Origin: DAOSEK01 sp035363095
Lineage (GTDB): Archaea > Nanobdellota > Nanobdellia > Woesearchaeales > UBA119
DNA length: 22,552 bases
NCBI GenBank assembly: GCA_035363095.1
Contig: DAOSEK010000017.1
Location: 1 to 22,552 of the forward strand
Direction of reading: 5' to 3'
Shown here: piece by piece, positions 5,813-13,202 of the stretch
Layout of the letters: each line of letters begins with the position of its first letter
How positions within the stretch are numbered: position 1 is the stretch's first letter
Notes under the pieces: generated by a model
What the model saw: the letters and a program-made list of their open reading frames with translations, nothing else
What the model was told of the DNA's origin: nothing
The model's database searches: none
Program-made: the position numbers and the translations under genes

Positions 5813-8671
5813 TCATTCTTTTTTGTTAATAAGTGACCTTAAATGCCTTATCACAAAATAAGGCCAAACCTTCTCCTTAGTAATCAGAACCTGTTTAATC
5901 CAGTTAACTGTGAAATGGGATAACTCTACAAATGGGTCATCAAAACTATCCATAATCTCAACCATAATATTTTTATTCAAAAAAACTCCTTGTGCAATCC
6001 TTTGAAACTCATATTTTAATGGCTCTTTATCGTCTTTATCCTTAATTAAATTCTCATTAGGCATAATCTTTTTTCCTTTATCCAAAGAAATCTTAGCAAG
6101 TGCAAGTTGATTAAGTCGCATCATAAAACTATGTCTATCCTCAGCAGTAATAGAATCCGAGGCATATTGGGATATCAAATTAAACGAAAATGGAGATGGA
6201 ACAATAGGGCTTTTCTCAATAATCTCTATCTTTTTACTCTCAATCCCTTCAATAATTACCCCCAAATTATTAACATCCATCAAATCCTCTAAAACCTCTC
6301 TTTTCGCTTCCTTTAGAATTGGGAATTCTTCTGATATTCCTTTTACAGCATTCAGAAGAATCTGCGAAGACACCTGCTGTCTTCCCACACTTCTCAAATT
6401 AGATTTGTAGCTTCTTAAAATCATAAAAGCCCTTGTTGCGCAGTGTCTAAACCTTCTTCTTAAAATCTCACTATTCTCAATAGATTTAACTGCTATCTCC
6501 CTAAAATTCTCAGATTTAATCTTTCCAAAAGGATTAGTCTTTGAAATATTCTTTTTTGAGCTTATACAAAACCCATAATCATTAACAGATATATCTAAAG
6601 CACTCTTATTCTCAACTGATAACACATAAGCACAAACCCTTGAAAAAACATCATTTACCCTTCTGCCAAAGCGAGTATGATAAATAACATAATGTTTCTC
6701 TTCGTTTTTATACCTTTCAATAATAATTCGCTTATGGCTTGGAATATCCATAAACTCAAACTGCTCTTTAAGATAAGAAAAAATTGCCCTTGAAGTAGAA
6801 AAATCAATAAAAAGTCTTTTTTCAATAAAAGAAATAATCTCTTCATCGCTTTCCTTTTTCTTTAAAACACCTCTAATCTCTTCATTAAAAGAGCAGATAT
6901 CCATAGCAAGCTCAAAACTTAAAGGAAGCATCTCAGAATACCATTGTGGAATTGTTGGCGGTCTGCTAGGAGTAGGTAAAACCTGTGCCGTCATACCTTT
7001 AGAATACAAAAACATATAAGAGCTTCCACCTAAAACAAAAATATCCCCTTTTGTAAGCATCTCCAAAAAAGGCTCATCAATAAATCCAATAATACTATCG
7101 CCTTGCTTAACAGACACCCTAGCATCCTGAGGGATTGTGCCAAGATTCGTATGATAAATCACCCTTGACATCTTTCCTTTAGGTCTTATAAATCCCTCAT
7201 TATCCATTCTAATCCTTGGATAAATCCGTATCTGTTCTGCCCTCTCAAAATCTCCTAAAAGATACTCAATTACGCTGTTAAACTCATTATATCCTAATCT
7301 TGAAAAAGGATAACTTTTTCTACATAGATTGTAAATCTCTTCTTTTCTCATAGGTTCACAAATCACAAAATAAAGAATCTGTTGAGCTAAAACATCAAGT
7401 GCGCCTCTTGGAATATGCACATTATCAATATGTCCCTTCAAAGCATCAAAAATCAAAACACAGCATTCCAAAAGGTCATCCCTATTAGTAGCAATAACCC
7501 TTCCCTTAGTAGTCTCTTTTAGCCTATGCCCGCTCCTTCCACATCTTTGAAGCGCCCTTGAAACAGACTTTGGACTTGAAAGCAAAATCACAAGGTCAAT
7601 ATACCCAATATCAATCCCAAGCTCTAAAGAAGTAGATGAAACAACACATCTTAAATTCCCTTCCCTTAAATCTGACTCCACCTGTTTTCTAATATCTTTT
7701 GACAAAGAACTATGATGAGCAGCAATGTTTTTCTCATCATATTCCTTAGGAAATCTAAATTTAAGCTGATCAACAAGCCTTTCAGTTGCAGCTCTTGTGT
7801 TTGTAAAAATGAGCGTGCTTTTATGTGTAACTATGAGATTATGAATCTTAGAATAAATCTCACTCTCTAAAAAACTATATTCAACGCTCAAAAAATTATC
7901 AACTGGGCTAATAACCGAAATATCTGTTTTTTTAATAAAAGAAACATCAACAACAACACAATCCCTCTCAAAACACTTCCCATTCTTATCTATATCAAAT
8001 CCACACAAAAAACTTGCAACCTCTTTAATAGGTGATACAGTTGCAGAAAGTCCTATCCTTGAAATATAGCCTGATTTCTTTTGAAGATACTCAAGTGTCA
8101 AAGCAAGATGGCTTCCTCTCTTACCAGAACAGATCGCATGAATCTCATCAAGAATAATCCAATCAATATTTGCAATATGCTTATTAAAAGATTTTGAAGA
8201 CGCAACAATAGCCAAAGACTCAGGGGTTGTAATAAGTATATGAGGAGGATTTTTTCTCATAAAATCCTTTTCTTTTTGAGTAGTATCCCCTGTTCTTACC
8301 CCTAATCTTATCCCAAGCTCTTTTCCTGTAAGCTTTTCAATCTCGCTAAGTGGTTTTTTTAAGTTTACCTCAATATCATAATTAAGTGACTTTAAAGGAC
8401 TTACATAAATACAATAGATCTTATTTTCAAGCCTATCCTTAAGGCTACTATCAACAAGCTCATTTAGGATTGATAAAAACGCAGTAAGGGTTTTTGTAGA
8501 ACCTGTCGGAGATGAAACCAAAACATTTTTTCGTGAAGCAATCTCTTTAATACCAAATAATTGAGGAATAGAAAACTCCTTAAATCTTGAAAAAAACCAA
8601 TCTTTCACAAAAGGATTTAAAATAGAACAAACATCACTTGCCACATCAGGTTTCTTTTTAAAAACAATCAT
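5813..8671 (-). CDS. lhr: Lhr-core superfamily 2 DNA helicase
   Basis: 952 residues, the length of an Lhr-core protein. RecA domain 1 carries Q-motif-like IPQLFG, a Walker A variant (PTGSTKT, 55-61), TPES (149-152), DEIH (175-178) and SAT (209-211). RecA domain 2 has IFTNTRAATE, STSLELGIDIG and QRCGRSGHR. The C-terminal half has the winged-helix and domain-4 layout of Lhr. Family members translocate on single-stranded DNA and unwind forks and RNA:DNA hybrids in repair. The Gly normally preceding the catalytic Lys60 is Thr59 (codon ACA at 8497-8495). No Shine-Dalgarno is seen; TTAATAAATA about 25 bases upstream of the ATG suggests a leaderless message. A likely partner phosphoesterase is at 2922-3653. 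Confidence 0.95.
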   Translation of the reverse strand: MIVFKKKPDVASDVCSILNPFVKDWFFSRFKEFSIPQLFGIKEIASRKNVLVSSPTGSTKTLTAFLSILNELVDSSLKDRLENKIYCIYVSPLKSLNYDIEVNLKKPLSEIEKLTGKELGIRLGVRTGDTTQKEKDFMRKNPPHILITTPESLAIVASSKSFNKHIANIDWIILDEIHAICSGKRGSHLALTLEYLQKKSGYISRIGLSATVSPIKEVASFLCGFDIDKNGKCFERDCVVVDVSFIKKTDISVISPVDNFLSVEYSFLESEIYSKIHNLIVTHKSTLIFTNTRAATERLVDQLKFRFPKEYDEKNIAAHHSSLSKDIRKQVESDLREGNLRCVVSSTSLELGIDIGYIDLVILLSSPKSVSRALQRCGRSGHRLKETTKGRVIATNRDDLLECCVLIFDALKGHIDNVHIPRGALDVLAQQILYFVICEPMRKEEIYNLCRKSYPFSRLGYNEFNSVIEYLLGDFERAEQIRIYPRIRMDNEGFIRPKGKMSRVIYHTNLGTIPQDARVSVKQGDSIIGFIDEPFLEMLTKGDIFVLGGSSYMFLYSKGMTAQVLPTPSRPPTIPQWYSEMLPLSFELAMDICSFNEEIRGVLKKKESDEEIISFIEKRLFIDFSTSRAIFSYLKEQFEFMDIPSHKRIIIERYKNEEKHYVIYHTRFGRRVNDVFSRVCAYVLSVENKSALDISVNDYGFCISSKKNISKTNPFGKIKSENFREIAVKSIENSEILRRRFRHCATRAFMILRSYKSNLRSVGRQQVSSQILLNAVKGISEEFPILKEAKREVLEDLMDVNNLGVIIEGIESKKIEIIEKSPIVPSPFSFNLISQYASDSITAEDRHSFMMRLNQLALAKISLDKGKKIMPNENLIKDKDDKEPLKYEFQRIAQGVFLNKNIMVEIMDSFDDPFVELSHFTVNWIKQVLITKEKVWPYFVIRHLRSLINKKE

Positions 8672-8979
8672 ATCAAAACAAAAAATTACTATCTATTTAT
8701 TAATTTCGTGAATTCATTGTCAAATGAAATGATTTTTAGTGGCTAAATGTAGAAGTGGGGACAATCAAAATATAAGAAAAAACTAGAAAAAAATGGGGGA
8801 GGCGCTGTTGCTATGTACATTTACACTCACAACTTCGTTGTTCGAAATTTATTAAGAGGAGGCTTTTAGTCCTAACGGACAGATAGTATTTTTCTGCGAA
8901 AAAGTAATTAATGTTTTTAGAACATTTTCGAATTTTAAACAACAAAGTTTATATTAAATAATCTTTATCATATTTATAT
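8672..8979. other. Intergenic gap between lhr and the restriction island
   Basis: 308 bases between divergent genes; no ORF of note. It holds the lhr TATA-like sequence, short hairpins (ACAAC-TTC-GTTGT near 8830 and GTCC-TAAC-GGAC near 8870) and the TATA box of the methyltransferase. Probably the left edge of the restriction island; no terminal repeat or integrase is visible. Confidence 0.5.
8947..8960 (+). promoter_or_regulatory. TATA box of the methyltransferase, leaderless message
   Basis: TTTATATTAAATA is centred about 26 bases before the ATG at 8980 and no ribosome binding site is present, so transcription probably starts at or next to the ATG. Confidence 0.5.
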
Positions 8980-9672
8980 ATGGTAGAACCTTATTTTAAA
9001 TCCGAATCAGTACAACTTTTTCATAACGATTGCATAGATATTTTAAATTCTTTACCTGGAAATTCTGTCGATATGATTTTTGCAGATCCACCTTATTTTT
9101 TATCTAATGGAGGGATTTCTTGCAGAGCTGGGAAAATGGTTTCTGTAAATAAAGCAAAGTGGGACAAATCAAACGGAACTGACAAAGATTTCGAATTTAC
9201 TCATAACTGGATAAATGCTTGTCGTAGAGTCTTAAAAGATAATGGAACAATTTGGATTTCTGGAACAATGCACAATATTTACCAAGTAGGTTATAGTTTA
9301 CAAAAATTAAAATTTAAATTATTAAATGAGATAAGTTGGTTTAAACCAAATGCTCCGCCAAATTTAACCTGTAAATATTTTGCTCATGCTCATGAAACAA
9401 TTTTGTGGGCACGAAAAAATGAAAAAGTTCCTCATGTTTTTAATTATAATTTAATGCGAGAATGGAATGATACCATAACCCCCAAAGGCAAACAAATGAG
9501 AAGTATTTGGCACATTCCTTTAACACCAATGAGTGAAAAAACACACGGAAAACACCCTACACAAAAACCTATAGAATTATTAAAAAGAATTATCGCATCT
9601 TCAACAAATGAAAATGCACTCATTTTAGACCCATTTAATGGTTCTGGAACAACAGGAGTTGTTGCAACATAA
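8980..9672 (+). CDS. dpnA: DpnA-like adenine-N6 DNA methyltransferase (GATC), C-terminally truncated
   Basis: 230 residues. Beta-class order: catalytic motif IV DPPYFLSNGG (36-45) first, SAM-binding motif I DPFNGSGTTG (217-226) last. MIFADPPYFLSNGGIS, VSVNKAKWDK, WISGTMHNIY, HETILWARKN and GKHPTQKP closely match DpnA (M2.DpnII), which methylates adenine in GATC. The reading frame stops at VVAT, right after motif I. DpnA continues for roughly 30 more residues, starting with the acidic strand that contacts SAM ribose, so this copy lacks part of the cofactor site and may be inactive. The next gene starts 37 bases later. In the pneumococcal DpnII system dpnA is followed by the DpnII nuclease; here a DpnI-like gene intervenes. 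Confidence 0.9.
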   Translation: MVEPYFKSESVQLFHNDCIDILNSLPGNSVDMIFADPPYFLSNGGISCRAGKMVSVNKAKWDKSNGTDKDFEFTHNWINACRRVLKDNGTIWISGTMHNIYQVGYSLQKLKFKLLNEISWFKPNAPPNLTCKYFAHAHETILWARKNEKVPHVFNYNLMREWNDTITPKGKQMRSIWHIPLTPMSEKTHGKHPTQKPIELLKRIIASSTNENALILDPFNGSGTTGVVAT

Positions 9673-9681
9673 AAAAGTTTA

Positions 9682-9691
9682 TTAAGAAGTA
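9682..9691 (+). repeat. 10-bp direct repeat, left border of the DpnI module
   Basis: TTAAGAAGTA, repeated exactly at 10680-10689. The preceding ~10 bases also resemble each other (AAAAAAGTTTA versus AAACAAGTCAT). The pair encloses the DpnI-like gene and the small ORF. Confidence 0.6.
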
Positions 9692-9709
9692 AAGGAAAGT
9701 AATTATAAG

Positions 9710-10480
9710 ATGAATTTATCAATGTATCAAAAAGAGGTTTTACAAAATTACAAAAATAATTCTCAAATTGCAAGGGTTTTAACGGAAAATTGGTTTTCTT
9801 CTGAAATGTATTGTCCTTGTTGTTTAAATAAAAAAATTGTTTATTATCCAAATAATCAAAAAGCAAGTGATTTTTTTTGTGAAAACTGCAAAAATGATTT
9901 TCAATTAAAAAGTTCTAAAAAACCTTTTGGCAAGAAAGTTGTAGATGGAGAATTTAATACAATGGTTTCAGTTATTCAAAGAGGAGATTCCCCTAATTTC
10001 TTTATTTTGCATTATTCGACTGATGAATGGGTTGTAAAATCTCTTACAATGATACCTAAATTCTTTGTCACTTTATCTATGTTAGAACAAAGAAAACCTT
10101 TGTCTCAAAATGCAAGAAGAGCAGGATGGACGGGTTGCAATTTTTTGTTAGACAAACTTCCTAAAGAAGGAAAAATCCCAATAATAAATAAAGAAAAGAT
10201 AGAAGAAAAAGAGGATGTAAACAAAATATGGAGAAAAATGTTTTTCCTTGCCAATAAAAAACCTGAATTCAGAGGTTGGACTTCAGACGTTTTGAAAATT
10301 GTGCAAGAACAAGATAAATTGTTTGAATTAAATGACATATACAAATATGAAAAATATTTTAAAGAATTACATCCCGAAAATAATAATATTCAAGCGAAAA
10401 TTAGGCAACAATTACAAATATTAAGAGATAACAAAATACTTAAATTTAAAGATAGAGGATTATATGAGGTATTAGAATGA
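9710..10480 (+). CDS. dpnC: DpnI-like methyl-directed restriction endonuclease (Gm6ATC)
   Basis: 256 residues, close to DpnI (~254) and alignable throughout. Conserved blocks include SQIARVLTENW, a zinc site C35-x2-C38 with C57-x2-C60, the PD-(D/E)xK core around Asp54 and QLK (65-67), DSPNFFIL, QRKPLSQNARRAGWTGCN, RGWTSDVL and a C-terminal winged helix with KIRQQLQILRD identical to DpnI. DpnI cuts GATC only when adenine is methylated, and both its domains read the methyl group. The catalytic Glu64 of DpnI is Gln65 here; D...QxK sites also occur in MspJI- and Mrr-type methylation-dependent nucleases, so activity is plausible. The stop overlaps the next ATG (ATGA at 10477), indicating translational coupling. 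It lies beside a GATC methyltransferase, which is paradoxical if both are active. Confidence 0.94.
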   Translation: MNLSMYQKEVLQNYKNNSQIARVLTENWFSSEMYCPCCLNKKIVYYPNNQKASDFFCENCKNDFQLKSSKKPFGKKVVDGEFNTMVSVIQRGDSPNFFILHYSTDEWVVKSLTMIPKFFVTLSMLEQRKPLSQNARRAGWTGCNFLLDKLPKEGKIPIINKEKIEEKEDVNKIWRKMFFLANKKPEFRGWTSDVLKIVQEQDKLFELNDIYKYEKYFKELHPENNNIQAKIRQQLQILRDNKILKFKDRGLYEVLE

Positions 10481-10683
10481 ATAAATATATACTTTTAGAA
10501 ATTGGAAAATCAGCATATACAGAATTTAAAATGAAAAATGGTGAATTTGAAGAAACACAAGATGCTGTTTTAGTTGATGAAATTGAAGCAAACTCAAAAG
10601 AAGAAGCGTATGAGAAAGTTATCAACTCATCACAACATAAAAACAAAGTTTTCAATAATCTAATTATAAAACAAGTCATTTAA
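10477..10683 (+). CDS. 68-residue protein coupled to the DpnI-like gene (possible DpnD counterpart)
   Basis: Small acidic, probably alpha/beta protein (MNKYILLEIGKSAYTEF... with DEIEANSKEEAYEKV near the middle). No enzyme motif, cysteine or membrane segment is seen. The ATG overlaps the stop of the DpnI-like gene by ATGA, so the two are made together. In the pneumococcal DpnI cassette dpnC is followed by dpnD, of unknown function, and the EANSKEEAYEKV stretch is of the kind seen in short DpnD/PcfM-like domains; this assignment is by position and weak pattern only. It ends in a TAA after which the same frame continues straight into the DpnII-like protein. Confidence 0.6.
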   Translation: MNKYILLEIGKSAYTEFKMKNGEFEETQDAVLVDEIEANSKEEAYEKVINSSQHKNKVFNNLIIKQVI

Positions 10684-10689
10684 GAAGTA
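10680..10689 (+). repeat. 10-bp direct repeat, right border of the DpnI module
   Basis: Second exact copy of TTAAGAAGTA. It overlaps the stop of the 68-residue ORF and the first recognisable codons of the DpnII-like coding region. Confidence 0.6.
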
Positions 10690-11565
10690 TTTGAATATCT
10701 TATAGAAACATTAACCGATTCTATTTTTACATGGGATTATTTTGTTGATTTTGAAAAAGTAAAAAAGAACATTCATTTAATCGAGAAAGAACTAAATTTG
10801 CTCAATGTCTTAATCGGTAAAGAGGATATAGATAAAGAATTTATCAATCTTGTTTTAGAGTATTCTAATGTAAGAAAAGTATTACCGATGCTAATCGCAA
10901 TAAGGAATAGCAAATTAAAGGATTTAAAGATTATTGATGATTTTGAAGATTTAAAATCAGAAAGTAAAGTCGAATTGTTTAATCCAAATATAGATTTAAC
11001 CTCTGAAATGAAAGAAGACCTAATTACCTTTTTCAATGATTCAGGATTAAAAAATATATTTCAAGACAAAGATGTAAAAAATATTGTTGATTATTGTTTT
11101 GGTGTAGAAGTTGGAATGGATACAAATGCAAGAAAAAACAGAACAGGTCAAGCTATGGAAAGCATAATTGAGAAAATAATCCAAAAATTTGCAGAGAAAA
11201 ATAATTTAGAATATATTCCACAAGCAACACAAAAGAAGATTAAAGAGAAGTGGAATTTTGACATTGAAATAGATAAAACAAACAGAATTTTCGATTTCGC
11301 AGTATTTGAAAAATCCAAAAATAAAATATTCATAATTGAAACCAATTATTATGGGGGTGGCGGTTCAAAGCTAAAATCAACCGCAGGGGAATATCAATAT
11401 TTATTTGACTTCTTAAAAAACCAAGGGATTGATTTAATCTGGATTACTGATGGATTCGGTTGGAAAACAACTAAAAAATCATTGTTTGAAACTTTCCTAC
11501 ACAACGAATATTTACTAAACATTGAATTCGTAAAAAAAGGAGTTTTAAAAGATATAATTTTATAA
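10684..11565 (+). CDS. dpnB: DpnII/MboI-family restriction endonuclease (GATC), normal start codon missing
   Basis: 293 recognisable residues. The stretch ETLTDSIFTWDYFVDF-EKV-KNI, then LNLLNVLIG, KVLPMLIAIR, VEVGMDTNARKNRTGQAMES and ETNYYGGGGSKL with ITDGFGW, matches DpnII block by block; likely catalytic residues are Asp204 and the Glu219-x-Asn221 triplet. The family cuts unmethylated GATC. Homology begins at the codon after a TAA at 10681-10683, yet no ATG, GTG or TTG occurs in frame before a TTG at 10798, which would remove 38 conserved residues. Perhaps 5 residues plus the start are absent compared with DpnII. The frame is shared with the upstream 68-residue ORF, so readthrough would fuse them. 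It may be a decaying gene, or start at a rare codon. Confidence 0.85.
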   Translation, partial: EVFEYLIETLTDSIFTWDYFVDFEKVKKNIHLIEKELNLLNVLIGKEDIDKEFINLVLEYSNVRKVLPMLIAIRNSKLKDLKIIDDFEDLKSESKVELFNPNIDLTSEMKEDLITFFNDSGLKNIFQDKDVKNIVDYCFGVEVGMDTNARKNRTGQAMESIIEKIIQKFAEKNNLEYIPQATQKKIKEKWNFDIEIDKTNRIFDFAVFEKSKNKIFIIETNYYGGGGSKLKSTAGEYQYLFDFLKNQGIDLIWITDGFGWKTTKKSLFETFLHNEYLLNIEFVKKGVLKDIIL

Positions 11566-11566
11566 T

Positions 11567-11585
11567 GTTCTTCTAGAAAAAGAAC
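11567..11585 (+). terminator. Hairpin after the DpnII-like gene
   Basis: GTTCTT and AAGAAC form a 6-bp stem with a 7-nt loop directly after the stop. A second hairpin, GAAAATT-CTT-AATTTTC, lies near 11653. Weak candidates for 3'-end structures of the island's transcript. Confidence 0.35.
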
Positions 11586-11746
11586 CAAGAGTAGAAACTT
11601 CCTCTATTTTCTTTTTTAGAAACACGAGAAAATTAAAGATTTTCTGTGCCCTGAAAATTCTTAATTTTCATGGAAAAGAAACAAAAAATCCCCTCCGCTA
11701 AAAAAAAGATTGATTCCCTTGATTCTTGTTCTTGATGCACTAAGAA

Positions 11747-11970
11747 ATGAAAAACCTCAACATAAATGCCAAGGTATCTCGCAAATAGTCGAGGTTAATC
11801 CTTGCATGAATCCGTCTATTCTTACTTTAACTTGAAAATTCAACATCTTCACCCCCACAGGGCGAGGTATGTTGGTAATATAAAATCATGCACTATATTA
11901 AAACGAGGTTGTTGATTACAAAAAAGTGTACCAAACCCTCTTGTTGAAACATGAGGTAGTTTTTTTTCTG
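11747..11970 (+). repeat. Dispersed intergenic repeat, copy B (internal deletion)
   Basis: Forward copy: ATGAAAAACCTC start, CTCGCAAATAGTCGAGGTTAATCC, AATCCGTCTATTCTTAC, then a direct jump to CAACATCTTCACCC. About 38 bases including the GATTTCATGAAATC palindrome are deleted. The 3' module is intact (TGTTGGTAATATAAAATCATGC, GAGGTTGTTGATTACAAAAAAG and the final CCTCTTGTT/AACATGAGG hairpin with one mismatch). It lies in a convergent intergenic region. Confidence 0.85.
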
Positions 11971-12344
11971 AATAATTTTATCTTTTGAGATCTTTTATAA
12001 AGGAAAATTAAGAATAAATAAAATAAGAAAAAACGGGGTAAGAAGAGACGAATTTAATTAACGATTAACTTTTAATTATCTAACGAAATACCTTTTGGAA
12101 TTTATGCTTCAAAGCTTTTTCATATTTTATATTCAAAGCTAAAATAAGAGCTAAAATAAAAAAAAGTGATTTTTAGGTCGAATAAAATATCAATAATATA
12201 TCAAGATATCTAAAGTATTTGTCCTTAAAAGCTTTTTTATCTGCAGAATAAAAACAAAATTCAAAAATAAAGACCTTGCATTTACATAAAAAAACCCAAA
12301 AATAATCCCTTAACTAAAAACAACATAAATCTTAGATTTAAATA
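11971..12344. other. AT-rich gap between copy B and the nitroreductase gene
   Basis: 374 bases, very AT-rich, between two gene 3' ends. There are short internal duplications (AGCTAAAATAA twice near 12140-12165, TTCAAAGCT twice near 12108-12140). No ORF, RNA gene or terminator of note. Confidence 0.5.
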
Positions 12345-13028
12345 TTACTTCTTAGGTTTTTTAGATATCTCTCCTTTAATCTTCTCAATAAACTCTTTAG
12401 TTTTTACACTAATCCCTTTTTGTGTCTTTTTTACCTTCTCAATACCCTTACCTAAAACATTATAATCCCATAAAACCTTATCCATATCTTCTATTTTATT
12501 CCCATAAGTTTGAAATGAAACCTTGCTATAAAGGGAGGCTTTTCTAGTTCTAGTAGTATTTTTCGCTTCATATCCAAGTGTAATAATCCCTTCAACCCTG
12601 TGTGAATCAGGAGCTCCTACAATATCTTTTACCCTTTCTTCCACAAACGCTGAGACAAAACAGCTTCCAATACCAAGTGATGTAGCTGCAAGAATAATAT
12701 TTTCACAAGCCATCGCACAATTTTGAGTAGAATAATAATCTCCTCTTTCTCCGAAATATCTTTTCGCCTTCTCAAGATCAGAAATCACAACAATAAACAC
12801 AGGAGCTTGAATCATCCAAATTTGATTCATTGAAGCAACAGCAATCTCCTTTTTCTTATCTTCATCTGTGACAATCACAAAAGCCCAGTTTTGTATATTT
12901 CCAGAAGATGGAGCAAGCCTTCCTGCTTCCAGTATTTTTCCTAAATCATCCATCACAATGTCCTGACTCTTATATTCCCTTACAGAATGTCTTTCTGATA
13001 TTGAGCTTATCAAATCCATTACAATCAA
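12345..13028 (-). CDS. Nitroreductase-family FMN oxidoreductase
   Basis: 227 residues. Nitroreductase fold with FMN-binding SERHSVREYK at the N-terminus, RLAPSSGNIQNWAFVIV (about 36-52), the central QNCAMACENIILAATSLGIGSCFV helix and GIITLGYEAK near the C-terminal third. A lysine-rich tail (residues 190-227) is longer than in most relatives. These flavoproteins use NAD(P)H to reduce nitro compounds, quinones or flavins; the physiological substrate cannot be read from sequence. AGGGG lies 5 nt before a TTG at 13028 and 10 nt before an ATG at 13019, where family homology begins; other genes here use 5-7 nt, so I list the TTG. Dispersed repeat copies B and C flank the gene in opposite orientation. 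Confidence 0.9.
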   Translation of the reverse strand: MIVMDLISSISERHSVREYKSQDIVMDDLGKILEAGRLAPSSGNIQNWAFVIVTDEDKKKEIAVASMNQIWMIQAPVFIVVISDLEKAKRYFGERGDYYSTQNCAMACENIILAATSLGIGSCFVSAFVEERVKDIVGAPDSHRVEGIITLGYEAKNTTRTRKASLYSKVSFQTYGNKIEDMDKVLWDYNVLGKGIEKVKKTQKGISVKTKEFIEKIKGEISKKPKK

Positions 13029-13202
13029 ACCCCTTATTTTTAAATCCTTAAATATGCCTCAATATGATCTTAACATACCCTTTAATAATATAAACTTATC
13101 TTTTTTAGATTGTAAATTAATCCTAAATTTTAACTTTTCAACAAAACATAAAAAAATATAACAAAAATATATAGCGTATTTTTTACAACTTAATCAATCA
13201 TT

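Noticed and set aside
5813..5850. Frameshift at the lhr 3' end
   Set aside because: The protein has full Lhr-core length and the frame is open throughout; the close convergent pilin end is simply tight packing.
9444..9866. 140-residue minus-strand ORF across the methyltransferase-DpnI junction
   Set aside because: Antisense to two clear homologues; Phe/Asn/Leu-rich sequence typical of shadows in AT-rich DNA.
9682..10689. An insertion sequence carrying the DpnI gene
   Set aside because: No transposase and no terminal inverted repeats are seen; only a 10-bp direct repeat, so illegitimate recombination is at least as likely.
10731..10748. ATG at 10731 as start of the DpnII-like protein
   Set aside because: It is out of frame with the conserved coding region and meets a TGA within six codons.
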